From NCBI GenBank assembly GCA_002410935.1, contig DHPM01000004.1, positions 2,614 through 66,613 on the forward strand: a stretch of 64,000 bases of DNA, written 5' to 3'. The first letter of the stretch is position 1, and each line of letters starts with the position of its first letter. The position numbers and the translations under genes were made by a program. The notes under the pieces are model-generated. The model was not told where the DNA came from, did no database searches, and saw only the letters and a list, made by a program, of their open reading frames with translations. Below are positions 1 to 8,635 of this stretch, piece by piece. The stretch comes from Caryophanales bacterium UBA5364. Lineage in GTDB: Bacteria; Bacillota_I; Bacilli_A; RF39; UBA660.

Positions 1-232
1 CTTTGAAGGTTTTAGAAATTATCTTTTAGAAGAAGATTTTAGAATAAATATTTTAAATAATAAAGTTAATGTAGTTAATTATACCGATATATCAAATTTT
101 AATAGTAATGAAGTTACTATTAAACATAGAAATGGTTCTGTTATTATTACGGGAACGGATTTAACAATTACAAGGCTTTTGATTGATGAAGTACTTATTT
201 TAGGTAATATAAAAAATATTGAATTAAGGTGA
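1..232 (+). CDS. yqfC: Sporulation protein YqfC, 3' part
   Basis: The open frame enters from the window edge (first full codon at base 2) and stops at 230-232, giving 76 visible C-terminal residues. The beta-rich pattern with a FEG start, a GSVIITGTDL segment and a final GNIKNIEL is that of the small YqfC family. In endospore formers yqfC lies directly before yqfD, as here (3 bases apart). The family is tied to sporulation by expression and co-occurrence; its molecular role is not known. The 5' end is missing, so start and promoter cannot be judged. Confidence 0.8.
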   Translation, partial: FEGFRNYLLEEDFRINILNNKVNVVNYTDISNFNSNEVTIKHRNGSVIITGTDLTITRLLIDEVLILGNIKNIELR

Positions 233-235
233 TCT

Positions 236-1396
236 ATGAATATCTTAACAAGTAAAATAAATATTAATATTAAGGGTAAGCATATAAAGCGCTTTGTAAT
301 GAGAATAATAAAAGAAAAAATAGAACTATTAAATATTAAATATATAAGCGATTCAGAAGTCAATATTAAAGTATATAAATATGACTATGAACGATTATTA
401 GAATTAAAAAGTATCTATGAAATAACTATTATTAATTATTATGGTCTAATACGAATTAAAAAAGGATTACTCTTTAATAAAATATTATTAATATCTATTT
501 TTTGCGGCTTTGTATTACTAATTATTTTAAGTAATATGATTTTTAGTGTTGAAGTAATTCATAATAGTCCACAAGTAAGGACGATCCTTTTAAATGAATT
601 AGCTAATTATAATATTAAAAAGAGAAGTTTTGTAAAAAACTATGATTATATTGAAAAAGTAAAAGAAGGAATTTTAAAGAAACATCGAAATAAAATAGAA
701 TGGTTAGAAATAGAAAATATTGGTACTAAGTATATTGTTAGAGTTGAAGAAAGAAAGATTATTGATACTGAAAAAAATAAAGAACCACAGCATGTAGTGG
801 CCAATAAAACAGCAGTTATTAGAAAGGTAACATCTTCTTCTGGGGTTGTAATTCGTAATGTTGAAGACTATGTTAAACCAGGGGATATTGTGATTAGTGG
901 TCAAATAACTGATGGTAATATGGTTCGGGCAGAAGGTACCATTTATGGTGAGGTTTGGTATGAAACATCAATTTCATTTCCTTTTCAATACCATGAAGTA
1001 ATTTATACTGGTAAGAAGAAATCGCTTTACGCTTTTCAATTTTTAAATAATTATTTTACATTGGATTTCAATAAATATAAAACAAAGAAAGTAACTAATC
1101 AAAATATACTTAAACATTTATATTTACCCATTGGATTAGTTAAGCAAACTCAAGTTGAAACTAATGTTATAGATAAGATATATACAATTGAGCAAGCCAT
1201 TGATGCTGCTATTTTAGTTGGTCGAAAGAAGATAGAAGATAAACTTAATGACAATGAGTATATAATCGATGAAAAACAATTGAAAGTTAATGTAAAAGAT
1301 AGTAAAATAGAAGTAGATATATTTTATGCTGTTTATGAAAACATAACAGGATATCAACCAATAATTGAGGAGGAAGAGGAAGATGCTAAGAAGTAA
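236..1396 (+). CDS. yqfD: Sporulation protein YqfD
   Basis: 386 residues, close to the usual YqfD length. The N-terminal 80 residues are a cytosolic basic domain, one strong membrane segment follows (about 82-103), and the remainder is an extracytoplasmic domain carrying the family segment around WLEIENIGTKYIVRVEERK. The acidic C-terminus (a run of Glu/Asp) is encoded in the purine-rich stretch that also provides the ribosome binding site of the next gene. An AAGGTGAT site precedes ATG 236. YqfD is needed for efficient sporulation in Bacillus (family knowledge); it is a membrane protein of the sporulating cell. Forms an operon with yqfC and the genes downstream. Confidence 0.9.
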   Translation: MNILTSKININIKGKHIKRFVMRIIKEKIELLNIKYISDSEVNIKVYKYDYERLLELKSIYEITIINYYGLIRIKKGLLFNKILLISIFCGFVLLIILSNMIFSVEVIHNSPQVRTILLNELANYNIKKRSFVKNYDYIEKVKEGILKKHRNKIEWLEIENIGTKYIVRVEERKIIDTEKNKEPQHVVANKTAVIRKVTSSSGVVIRNVEDYVKPGDIVISGQITDGNMVRAEGTIYGEVWYETSISFPFQYHEVIYTGKKKSLYAFQFLNNYFTLDFNKYKTKKVTNQNILKHLYLPIGLVKQTQVETNVIDKIYTIEQAIDAAILVGRKKIEDKLNDNEYIIDEKQLKVNVKDSKIEVDIFYAVYENITGYQPIIEEEEEDAKK

Positions 1397-1997
1397 TATT
1401 ATTATTTTATTTGAACAAATATGGCCAATGATTTTAATTTGCACTGTTATTTTAGCATCAACTCGTCTTGTATGGATAATTCAAAATAAAAAAAGATTCA
1501 TTTTATATCAAGAAGTATTTATTTTAGGATTTACCGTTTATATTATGTGTTTATTCTATGCTGTAACATTTCAAGATGTTAGTTGGTCTACTTCTAATTT
1601 TGTTCCCTTTAAAGAAATTCTTAGATATGATGTTGGAAGTCTTAAGTTTTTTAAAAACGTCATCGGTAACATGTTAATCTTTGTACCATTTGGGTTCTTT
1701 ATATCATACTTTATTAAGGTTTCAAAAGTAAGGTATATTGTTATCCTTACTTTGATTGCCTCAATAACGATTGAAGTAACCCAATATATGATTGGTCGTG
1801 TTTTTGATGTCGATGATATTTTATTAAATTTATTAGGTGGACTAGCTGGTTTTTCTTTATATACATTACTATTTGATATATCAGAAAAGATGCCACGTGC
1901 CTTGAAAAAACCCTTTTTCTATAATATAATTATAATAGTTATTATTATTGTTATTGTCTTATATTTATTTAACGTAATTAAACTAGGGGGTATTTAG
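1383..1997 (+). CDS. VanZ-like membrane protein
   Basis: 204 residues with about five membrane segments. The pattern FVPFKEILRY followed by NVIGNMLIFVPFGFF and later IEVTQYMIGRVFDVDDILLNLLGG is the VanZ-like signature. Start chosen at ATG 1383 because GAGGAGG lies 5-12 bases upstream; an in-frame TTG at 1365 has no such site. The gene overlaps the end of yqfD by 14 bases and its TAG stop overlaps the GTG start of ybeY by one base. VanZ proteins give low-level teicoplanin resistance in enterococci; the general function is unknown. It occupies the place where phoH normally sits between yqfD and ybeY. Confidence 0.85.
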   Translation: MLRSNIIILFEQIWPMILICTVILASTRLVWIIQNKKRFILYQEVFILGFTVYIMCLFYAVTFQDVSWSTSNFVPFKEILRYDVGSLKFFKNVIGNMLIFVPFGFFISYFIKVSKVRYIVILTLIASITIEVTQYMIGRVFDVDDILLNLLGGLAGFSLYTLLFDISEKMPRALKKPFFYNIIIIVIIIVIVLYLFNVIKLGGI

Positions 1998-2449
1998 TGA
2001 ATAATATTGAAATATATAATGAAACGGGAAAAGAAATAAAGGAACTAGAGATAATTAAGAAGTTAGTTGATTTTGCTATTGAATATGAGAAATTAGACAA
2101 TTTAGTATTTAATATTATAATCGTAGATAATGAACATATTAGAGATATTAACAAAAATTATCGTAACATTGATCGCTCAACTGATGTTATAACTTTTGCT
2201 TTAGAAGATAATAAGGATTTTCCTAATATGCCATATCGTATTTTAGGTGATATATATATATCACTAGATAAAGTGGAAGAACAAAGTAAATTATATGGTC
2301 ATAGTTTTTTAAGGGAGTTAGCCTTTTTAACTATTCATGGTTTCTTACATTTACTTGGTTATGATCACATGAATAGTGAAGATGAAAAGGTTATGTTTAG
2401 TAAACAGGAGTTGATTTTAAATGAATATGGAATACAAAAGAACTCATAA
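1997..2449 (+). CDS. ybeY: Endoribonuclease YbeY (rRNA maturation)
   Basis: 150 residues, the normal size. The zinc-binding signature HGFLHLLGYDH is at about 115-125, and NIDRSTDVITFAL at about 54-66 is the second conserved block of the family. YbeY is a metal-dependent endoribonuclease involved in 16S rRNA 3' end processing and 70S quality control. GTG start at 1997 overlaps the preceding stop, so translation is probably coupled. The neighbours dgkA, cdd and era follow in the order common in Bacillota. Confidence 0.95.
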   Translation: MNNIEIYNETGKEIKELEIIKKLVDFAIEYEKLDNLVFNIIIVDNEHIRDINKNYRNIDRSTDVITFALEDNKDFPNMPYRILGDIYISLDKVEEQSKLYGHSFLRELAFLTIHGFLHLLGYDHMNSEDEKVMFSKQELILNEYGIQKNS

Positions 2450-2816
2450 GAAATTTACGATATCAAGGTATAAAAATAGTTTTTTAAATTCCTTAGCAGG
2501 TATTAATTATGCATTAAAGTATGAACAAAATATGATTATTATTGTTGTTGCAGCAATATTAAGTATTATTGCTGGCTTTATTTTAAAAATAAGTACTTTT
2601 GAATGGATTACTATTTTATTGTTAATTAGTTTAGTGGCAGCGACGGAATTAATTAATACTGCTATTGAAGCGGTAGTTGACTTAACAACGACTAAAAAGC
2701 ATCCATTTGCTAAAACAGCTAAGGATTGTGCATCAGCAGCAGTACTTGTTTTTGCAACAATTGCTTTTGTTACCGGATTAATTATTTTTTTACCTAAAAT
2801 ATTAGTGCTTATATAA
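2421..2816 (+). CDS. dgkA: Diacylglycerol/undecaprenol kinase
   Basis: 131 residues with three membrane helices. The active-site segment AATELINTAIEAVVD (E and N of ExxNTAIE) is complete. Gram-positive DgkA proteins phosphorylate undecaprenol and thereby feed the lipid carrier used for peptidoglycan and teichoic acid. The ATG at 2421 lies inside the end of ybeY (29-base overlap) with CAGGAG 11 bases upstream. A second ATG at 2427 is possible. The following CDS cdd starts 9 bases after the stop. Confidence 0.9.
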   Translation: MNMEYKRTHKKFTISRYKNSFLNSLAGINYALKYEQNMIIIVVAAILSIIAGFILKISTFEWITILLLISLVAATELINTAIEAVVDLTTTKKHPFAKTAKDCASAAVLVFATIAFVTGLIIFLPKILVLI

Positions 2817-2825
2817 GGAGGATTT

Positions 2826-3212
2826 ATGAAAGAAAAATTACAACAATTATTAGATAATTCATATAGCCCGTATTCTAAGTTTAGAGTAGCAGCTATTGTC
2901 GTGATGAAAGATGGAACAGAATTTAATGGTGTTAATGTTGAAAATGCTTCTTATGGAGCAACTATCTGTGCTGAAAGAAGTGCTATTGTAAACGCTATTA
3001 GTCATGGTTATAAAAAGAATGAATTTGATAAATTATATGTTATGTGTGACAACGAAAAAATAGGTACTCCATGTTTTATTTGTCGTCAAGTTATTACTGA
3101 ATTTTTTGAACAAGACCGTGAAGTAACTTGTTTCAGTAATTCTGGTGAAATGCAAACATTCAAAGTATTGGATTTGTGCCCATATCCTTTTGATGAAGAG
3201 GATTTAAAATGA
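2826..3212 (+). CDS. cdd: Cytidine deaminase
   Basis: 128 residues, the normal length of the tetrameric zinc enzyme. The zinc motif C-A-E-R-S lies near residue 49 with the general base Glu, and P-C-F-I-C-R-Q near 79-85 supplies the other two cysteines. The enzyme deaminates cytidine and deoxycytidine in pyrimidine salvage. AAGGAGG stands immediately before the ATG. The stop TGA overlaps the start of era (ATGA), so the two are translationally coupled, as in Bacillus subtilis. Confidence 0.95.
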   Translation: MKEKLQQLLDNSYSPYSKFRVAAIVVMKDGTEFNGVNVENASYGATICAERSAIVNAISHGYKKNEFDKLYVMCDNEKIGTPCFICRQVITEFFEQDREVTCFSNSGEMQTFKVLDLCPYPFDEEDLK

Positions 3213-4093
3213 AATCAGGATTTGTTGGATTAATTGGAAGACCTAATGTTGGAAAAAGCACACTTCTTAACAATATAGTAGGCAAAAAGGTTGCTATTAC
3301 TTCAGATAAACCACAAACAACTCGTAATCTTATTCAAGGTATATATAACGATGATGATACTCAAATAGTTTTTGTTGATACCCCAGGTATCCATAAACCA
3401 AATCATAAACTAGGTAAGTATTTAAATAAACAAGCATATTATTCAATTGATGATGTTGATACCATTATCTTTATTGTTGATGGTAGTGAAGCGTTAGGAC
3501 CAGGGGATAAATATGTTATCGAAAAATTAAAAGAAGTAGATAAACCTGTTATCTTAGTTATTAATAAAATAGATAAACTAACTCGTGATGGGATTCTATT
3601 AAAGATTGATGCTTATAAAGATTTATATAATTTCGCAGAAATAGTTCCTATTTCGGCTTTAAAGAAAAATAATATGAAAACTTTAGTAAATGTCTTAAAA
3701 AAATATTTACCACAAAGTGTTAAATATTATGATGATAATCAATTTACTAATAAACCATTAGAATTCACAATGGCTGAGATTGTCAGAGAAAAAGTATTTA
3801 AACTTACTTCTGAAGAAGTACCACATTCAGTCACTTGTGTAACGGAACATTTTGAAAGAAATAAAAATAGTTATACCGTTAATGTCGTAATTGTCGTTGA
3901 TAGAGAATCAGTTAAAAAGATTATTGTTGGCTCTCGTGGTAGTAAGATTAAAAAAATTGGAATTGAAGCACGAAAAGATTTAGAAGAATTATTAGGTTCA
4001 AGAGTATATTTAGAACTATTTGTTAAAGTTGTAAAAAAATGGCGTGACAAAGAAAAATATTTGTCAGAATTTGGTTATAAGGGATTTGAATAA
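3209..4093 (+). CDS. era: GTPase Era
   Basis: 294 residues. G1 GRPNVGKS, G3 DTPG, G4 NKID and G5 SAL are all present in the first 160 residues; the C-terminal KH domain carries the VGSRGSKIKKIG turn near 247. Era binds the 3' end of 16S rRNA and helps 30S assembly. It overlaps cdd by four bases. A 44-base gap with a hairpin separates it from the short yqzL reading frame. Confidence 0.97.
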   Translation: MKSGFVGLIGRPNVGKSTLLNNIVGKKVAITSDKPQTTRNLIQGIYNDDDTQIVFVDTPGIHKPNHKLGKYLNKQAYYSIDDVDTIIFIVDGSEALGPGDKYVIEKLKEVDKPVILVINKIDKLTRDGILLKIDAYKDLYNFAEIVPISALKKNNMKTLVNVLKKYLPQSVKYYDDNQFTNKPLEFTMAEIVREKVFKLTSEEVPHSVTCVTEHFERNKNSYTVNVVIVVDRESVKKIIVGSRGSKIKKIGIEARKDLEELLGSRVYLELFVKVVKKWRDKEKYLSEFGYKGFE

Positions 4094-4105
4094 TATTTAA
4101 AAAAT

Positions 4106-4136
4106 AAAACCACTATTATATTAGAAAGGTGGTTTT
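4106..4136 (+). promoter_or_regulatory. Hairpin that masks the yqzL ribosome binding site
   Basis: AAAACCAC (4106-4113) can pair with GTGGTTTT (4129-4136) around a 15-base loop. The right arm contains part of the AAAGGTGG ribosome binding site of the ATG at 4138. The T-run after the stem is short (TTTTT then ATG), so this could act as a weak terminator for era or as a translation-blocking hairpin. No experiment is implied; the pairing is what the sequence shows. Confidence 0.5.
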
Positions 4137-4137
4137 T

Positions 4138-4227
4138 ATGAACAAACAAATATTATGGGATTTATTTATGAATACTGGCAAAGTTGAATATTATTTGAAA
4201 TATAAGGAATTAGAAAAGAGGAAATAA
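4138..4227 (+). CDS. yqzL: YqzL-like very short protein
   Basis: A 29-codon frame reads M-N-K-Q-I-L-W-D-L-F with a following NTGKVEYYLKYKELEKRK. The pattern (W..F..TG....YL.YKE.E) is that of the YqzL family, whose gene lies between era and recO in Bacillus subtilis, exactly the position here. AAAGGTGG lies eight bases before the ATG and the stop is one base from the next start. It is shorter than the roughly 45-residue relatives, having lost the variable tail. Function unknown. Confidence 0.7.
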   Translation: MNKQILWDLFMNTGKVEYYLKYKELEKRK

Positions 4228-4228
4228 C

Positions 4229-4468
4229 ATGCAGGAAGTTGTACCAGGTAAAAGATATCGACATTTTAAAGGAAAAGAATATAAAGTATTAATGATTGCT
4301 TATGATTGTGAATCTAGTGATGATAACCTAAAAAAGGTTGTTGTTTATCAAGCAGAATATGATGATAAAAAAGTTTGGGTAAGAGATTACGATTCTTTTG
4401 CATCATTAGTTGATAAGAATAAGTATCCAGACATTACTCAAGAATACCGTTTTGAATTAATTGATTGA
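4229..4468 (+). CDS. DUF1653 family protein
   Basis: 79 residues with the DUF1653 pattern: PGKRYRHFKGKEYKVL at the start, VVYQAEYDDKKVWVRDYDSF in the middle and a C-terminal YRFEL. The fold is a small beta domain found alone in many Bacillota and proteobacteria; no function has been assigned. GAGG lies eight bases before the ATG. The stop overlaps the TTG start of recO by eight bases. Confidence 0.85.
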   Translation: MQEVVPGKRYRHFKGKEYKVLMIAYDCESSDDNLKKVVVYQAEYDDKKVWVRDYDSFASLVDKNKYPDITQEYRFELID

Positions 4469-5195
4469 AAAAGTAGAAGGCATCATTATCACAGAACGTG
4501 ACTATGGTGAAACTAGTAAAATATTAAACATTATTACGAAAGAATATGGTTTAATTGGAGTAATGGCAAAGGGTGTTAAATCATTAAAGAGCCCTTTAAG
4601 AAGTGTCACTGGTAAACTAACTTATGGTTATTTCCATATATATTATAAAAAAGATAAATTATCAATAATATCTAGTGTTGATATTATTGATAACTTTAAG
4701 AATATTAAAAAGGATATTGAGAAAATAAGTTATGCTAGTTTTTTATTAGAATTAGCAGAACAAGTAATCAAACAAAACAGTAATAGTGAGGTATATACCT
4801 TATTAATTAATAGTTTAATTAAAATTAATGAAGGATTTGATCCTTTAGTTATAACTAATATATTAGAATTAAAGTTATTAGATTATTTAGGGGTTATGCC
4901 TATTATCGATAAGTGTAGTGTTTGTGGAAGTGTTTCTTCAATTGCTACTTTGTCTGCTCATCGTGGAGGATATATTTGTACCAATTGTTTGAAAAATGAT
5001 AAAATAGTTAGTAATAAAACAATTAAATTAATTAGAATGTTTTATTATGTGGATATCTCTAAAATAAGTAAATTAGAAGTTAGTGATATTGCTAAAATAG
5101 AAATAAATCAATTCTTAGATAACTATTATGATGAATATACCGGTTTATATTTAAAAACAAAATCATTTATAAATAGTATTAAGAAGTTAAGTTAG
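4461..5195 (+). CDS. recO: DNA repair protein RecO
   Basis: 244 residues. The N-terminal OB fold contains EGIIITERDYGETSKIL; the C-terminal helical domain holds a four-cysteine zinc site, CSVCG near 151 and CTNC near 172. RecO loads RecA on gaps with RecF and RecR. The only plausible start is TTG 4461, inside the end of the DUF1653 gene and with no good ribosome binding site, which suggests termination-reinitiation from the upstream frame. The first residues IEKVEGIIITERDYGE match the usual RecO N-terminus well. Confidence 0.93.
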   Translation: MIEKVEGIIITERDYGETSKILNIITKEYGLIGVMAKGVKSLKSPLRSVTGKLTYGYFHIYYKKDKLSIISSVDIIDNFKNIKKDIEKISYASFLLELAEQVIKQNSNSEVYTLLINSLIKINEGFDPLVITNILELKLLDYLGVMPIIDKCSVCGSVSSIATLSAHRGGYICTNCLKNDKIVSNKTIKLIRMFYYVDISKISKLEVSDIAKIEINQFLDNYYDEYTGLYLKTKSFINSIKKLS

Positions 5196-5203
5196 GAGTT
5201 TTT

Positions 5204-5644
5204 ATGAAAGAATATATGTATTTAATTGTTCCGTTTAGTAGTTTAATCTTAGCTCAACTTATTAAATTTACGATTGAATCAATTCAATATAAAAAATTTA
5301 ATTTGAGAAGATTAATAAATGGAAATGGAGGTATGCCTAGCACACATACTTCGTTTTGTATTTCATTAACTGTATTTATTGGGTTAAATGAAGGTATAAC
5401 GACACCATTATTTGCTTTAGGAGTTATTTTTTCTTTTATAGTATCATATGATGCTATGGGATTACGTCGTGAAAGTGAAAAACAAGCAGTAGCTATTAAT
5501 AAAATTGTTGATGAACTTGATGATGATAATCCAAGACTTACAATGAAAAAACTAAAAGAACAAATAGGTCATGAACCAATGGAAGTGATGATGGGGGTTG
5601 TATTAGGAACCATTATGGCTTTTATTTGGAATTTATTAATATAA
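5204..5644 (+). CDS. yuiD: Divergent PAP2 family membrane protein (YuiD-like)
   Basis: 146 residues. The segment NGGMPSTHTSFCISL is the acid phosphatase-like PSxH motif of the divergent PAP2 (DUF212) group, and IVSYDAMGLRRESEKQA is the second conserved block with D and R. Three to four membrane helices. Members may dephosphorylate lipid-linked or small phosphate esters, but substrate is not known. AGGAG precedes ATG 5204, eight bases after recO; probably the last gene of this operon because a clear promoter follows at 5647. Confidence 0.88.
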   Translation: MKEYMYLIVPFSSLILAQLIKFTIESIQYKKFNLRRLINGNGGMPSTHTSFCISLTVFIGLNEGITTPLFALGVIFSFIVSYDAMGLRRESEKQAVAINKIVDELDDDNPRLTMKKLKEQIGHEPMEVMMGVVLGTIMAFIWNLLI

Positions 5645-5646
5645 AT

Positions 5647-5674
5647 TTGTAAAAATAAAAATATGTGTTATAAT
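5647..5674 (+). promoter_or_regulatory. Housekeeping promoter of the 5700 gene
   Basis: TTGTAA (5647-5652), 16 bases, TATAAT (5669-5674), followed by AAAGGAGG at 5686-5693 and ATG 5700. The predicted transcript starts only about 20 bases before the start codon. Confidence 0.7.
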
Positions 5675-5699
5675 ATTGGTCGTTAAAGGAGGTATTGAA

Positions 5700-6137
5700 A
5701 TGAGAAGAGCTCAGATTAAAATATATGCCGAAATAACTGAACAAAAATATCACATGACACCTAATAGTTACTATTGTCAAGTATCTACTGATAATCCAAA
5801 CGATATCAAATATGAAGACGGGATGATATCGGTTAGATTTTATCATATTGCGGAAATACTTAAAGACGGTGAAATTGTTAAGGGTGTTTTAAATGATCAA
5901 CCAAAGTATTATTATTTTGGTAGTATAAAAACATTAGAAGAATTGAAACAAATGAACAGTGATCATAAATTAGATATTTTAATTGAAAACATTGAACGTA
6001 ATAAAGAGTCTAATTATATTGGTGTTGTAACTAGTCCAACTGGTTTTAATTCACTAGTTACTGATAAAGATGTGATTCTTGAACCTAAAATTAGAAGTGA
6101 CAAGTTTCAAAATAAAATAAAAATCTTAAAATTATAA
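5700..6137 (+). CDS. Hypothetical protein, cytosolic
   Basis: 145 residues, no signal peptide or membrane segment. I do not recognise the family. The start is ATG 5700 because AAAGGAGG sits seven bases upstream; the in-frame TTG at 5676 lies within the promoter. The protein is mixed alpha/beta with a strongly charged C-terminal half. It has its own promoter and is followed by the promoter of the glycine T-box leader, so it is probably a single-gene unit. Confidence 0.75.
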   Translation: MRRAQIKIYAEITEQKYHMTPNSYYCQVSTDNPNDIKYEDGMISVRFYHIAEILKDGEIVKGVLNDQPKYYYFGSIKTLEELKQMNSDHKLDILIENIERNKESNYIGVVTSPTGFNSLVTDKDVILEPKIRSDKFQNKIKILKL

Positions 6138-6139
6138 TG

Positions 6140-6167
6140 TTGACAATTTATGAATTGTTGCTATAAT
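6140..6167 (+). promoter_or_regulatory. Promoter of the glyS T-box transcript
   Basis: TTGACA (6140-6145), 16 bases, TATAAT (6162-6167): a near-consensus sigma-A promoter. Transcription would begin near 6174, at the start of the T-box leader. Confidence 0.8.
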
Positions 6168-6173
6168 AATATT

Positions 6174-6290
6174 ATCAATGCGATGATGGATTGGAAACCC
6201 GGAGCAATATGTTTAGAGCTGATTCTTTTAGAATAAGTAAGGTGGAACCGCGGCTATGCCGTCCTTACATATATTCTAAAAGTTTTTTTA
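6174..6290 (+). ncRNA. Short T-box leader controlling glyS (glycine)
   Basis: The T-box core AAGGTGGAACCGCGG lies at 6239-6253. The base after UGG is A, which pairs with the U73 discriminator of tRNA-Gly; the ileS and alaS leaders here have U in that place, matching A73. A terminator follows: CTTTTAGAATA (6225-6235) pairs with TATTCTAAAAG (6272-6282), continued inwards by GTAAGG/CCTTAC, then seven T. Only about 65 bases lie between the transcript start and the T-box core, so Stem I is far shorter than in the ileS leader. GGA triplets at 6188, 6193 and 6201 are the only Gly codons there, and I cannot decide which is the specifier. Confidence 0.85.
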
Positions 6291-6305
6291 TTATAGGTGG
6301 TGACT

Positions 6306-7190
6306 ATGAAAAGGATAGGGATATGTTTTCCTGAAAGAGATTTTAAAAAACTGGATTTTGAAGAGTTTCAAAAATATTTGAATGACTTTAAAGAAGCTGG
6401 TATTACAAGTTTTGATTTCTATACTTCATTATTTTTAAATTTAGATGAAAAGTTAGAAAAACTAGTTTTGTTTCTAAATGAAAATGATTTGAAAATAACT
6501 TTTCATTATCAAAGTCATGATGATCATATTGATCGAGAAGATTATTCTTTAGTACTAGAAAATTATAAAAATGATTTATACATGGTTCATAACAATTTGA
6601 AAAAATTAAATATTGAATATAAAATACCAATTGTCTTTCATGGTATAAATTATATTGATGCTAGTAAAAAGTATCAACATAAACTTAATCTTATTAATAT
6701 TTATAAAGAATTATGTGAATATACTAAAGGGTTTAATTTTGAAATCTTAATTGAAACCTTATCTTATAATCATCCTAAAGGATTACATATTGGTGATGAT
6801 TTAAGTGAAATAAATACTTTGTTAAATAAAGTAGATGTCGATAATTTTGGTATATGTTGGGATATTGGTCATACAAGACTTAATAATATTGAAACTAAAA
6901 CTCAGTTATATTTACCAAGTAAAATAATTGATAATATTAAATTTACACATATTCATAATATTATTTTAGATAAAAGAAGTAATTGTTATCTAGAACATTT
7001 ACCATTTACTGATATGGATTATCAAGATGAAGAATTAAAGTATTTAGTAGAAAATAAATATTCAGGTATTTATTCGATTGAATTTAATACTAATGACTTA
7101 GAGGAAAATATATTAGTATATTTAAATAGTATTAAATTATTAAAGAATTGTTTAAATAATTTAGAGGAGGAAATTGTATGGAAAAAATAG
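6306..7190 (+). CDS. Sugar phosphate isomerase/epimerase-like TIM barrel
   Basis: 294 residues. Conserved acid and histidine ligands of the xylose isomerase-like / AP endonuclease 2 superfamily are visible in order: FHGINY near 117, ILIETL near 149, WDIGHTR near 192, HIHN near 217 and YSIEFN near 259. Substrate not predictable. Start is ATG 6306, preceded by TAGGTGGTGA; an in-frame GTG at 6297 is inside that site. The gene lies between the glycine T-box and glyS and overlaps glyS by 13 bases, so it should respond to glycyl-tRNA charging. Confidence 0.82.
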   Translation: MKRIGICFPERDFKKLDFEEFQKYLNDFKEAGITSFDFYTSLFLNLDEKLEKLVLFLNENDLKITFHYQSHDDHIDREDYSLVLENYKNDLYMVHNNLKKLNIEYKIPIVFHGINYIDASKKYQHKLNLINIYKELCEYTKGFNFEILIETLSYNHPKGLHIGDDLSEINTLLNKVDVDNFGICWDIGHTRLNNIETKTQLYLPSKIIDNIKFTHIHNIILDKRSNCYLEHLPFTDMDYQDEELKYLVENKYSGIYSIEFNTNDLEENILVYLNSIKLLKNCLNNLEEEIVWKK

Positions 7191-8539
7191 TTAATTTATG
7201 CAAACATTATGGGTTTATTTTTCAAGGTAGTGAAATATATGGAGGTTTAGCTAATACTTGGGATTATGGTCCATTAGGAGTTGAACTTAAAAACAATATT
7301 AAGCGTGCTTGGCTTAAAAAGTTTGTTCAAGAAAGTAAATATAATGTTGGGATGGATGCAGCAATATTAATGAATCCTAAGGTATGGGAAGCGAGTGGAC
7401 ATCTTGAAACATTCAATGATCCATTAATCGATTGCAGACATTGTAAAACGAGACATCGTGCTGATAAATTAGTTGAAGAATATACAGATTCAGTCGATGC
7501 TGGTGCAATGACTGATGATGAATTAATGAGTTATATTAAAGAACAAAATATTGTTTGTCCAAAGTGTGGTAAATTAGATTATACTGAAATTCGCAAATTT
7601 AATTTAATGTTTAAGACCTTCCAAGGTGTTACCGAGGATGCAACTAGTACTATTTATTTAAGACCAGAAACGGCTCAAGGAATATTTGCTAATTTCTTAA
7701 ATGTGCAACGTTCAATGCGTCTTAAAGTACCATTTGGTATAGCTCAAGTGGGTAAGAGTTTTCGTAATGAAATTACACCTGGTAACTTTATCTTTAGAAC
7801 TCGTGAATTTGAACAAATGGAATTAGAGTTTTTCTGTAAGCCTGGTACAGAGTTAGAGTGGTTTAAATATTGGAAAGATTATTCAATGCAATGGCTATAT
7901 GACTTAGGTATTAAAGATGAACACTTAAGAATGAGAGATCATTCAGCAGAGGAATTATCATTCTATAGTAATGCCACAACTGATATTGAATATAAATTCC
8001 CATTTGGTTTTGGAGAACTATGGGGGATTGCTTCAAGAACGGATTATGATTTAAAACAACATCAAACATTTTCAAAACAAGATATGAGTTATTTAGATCC
8101 TGAGACTAATCAAAAGTATATTCCATATGTTATTGAACCATCATTAGGAGCTGATCGTGTTACTTTAGCTTTCTTAGTTGAAGCTTATGAAGAAGAAACA
8201 TTACCAAGTGGTGAAGCCAGAGAGGTTATGCACTTTCATCCGGCTTTAGCACCATATAAAGTAGCAGTACTACCTTTAATGAAAAAAATACATAGTGAAA
8301 AAGCAACGGCTTTATATCACGAACTATCTAAACATTTTATGGTTAGTTATGATGAGTCTGGTAATATTGGTAAACGTTATCGCCGTCAAGATGTAATTGG
8401 AACACCAATGTGCATCACTGTTGATGATGAAACACTTAATAATAATACGGTTACCGTAAGGGATCGTGATACGATGGAACAAATTACATTAAAAATAGAT
8501 GATTTAGTTAAATATATTGAAGAAAAGGTAAAATTTTGA
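7178..8539 (+). CDS. glyQS: Glycyl-tRNA synthetase, single-chain (alpha2 type)
   Basis: 453 residues of the class II dimeric type. Motif 1 region around [15 protein letters not shown], motif 2 with [25 protein letters not shown] near 200, motif 3 with [18 protein letters not shown] near 315, and an anticodon-binding domain from about 350. A zinc-type pair CRHC (near 86) and CPKC (near 128) lies in the insertion. GAGGAGG is seven bases before ATG 7178. The protein charges tRNA-Gly; it is controlled by the upstream T-box. Confidence 0.97.
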   Translation: MEKIVNLCKHYGFIFQGSEIYGGLANTWDYGPLGVELKNNIKRAWLKKFVQESKYNVGMDAAILMNPKVWEASGHLETFNDPLIDCRHCKTRHRADKLVEEYTDSVDAGAMTDDELMSYIKEQNIVCPKCGKLDYTEIRKFNLMFKTFQGVTEDATSTIYLRPETAQGIFANFLNVQRSMRLKVPFGIAQVGKSFRNEITPGNFIFRTREFEQMELEFFCKPGTELEWFKYWKDYSMQWLYDLGIKDEHLRMRDHSAEELSFYSNATTDIEYKFPFGFGELWGIASRTDYDLKQHQTFSKQDMSYLDPETNQKYIPYVIEPSLGADRVTLAFLVEAYEEETLPSGEAREVMHFHPALAPYKVAVLPLMKKIHSEKATALYHELSKHFMVSYDESGNIGKRYRRQDVIGTPMCITVDDETLNNNTVTVRDRDTMEQITLKIDDLVKYIEEKVKF

Positions 8540-8635
8540 AATTTTATCTTTTTTAGTAAAAATCTATCTTTTTTGTAAAAAATATGATAAAATTAATACA
8601 GTATAGTGAGTACAAGCGATATGGAGGAATATGGA

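Noticed and set aside
1365-1382. TTG start for the VanZ-like protein
   Set aside because: The bases 1365-1382 form the GAGGAGG ribosome site for ATG 1383.
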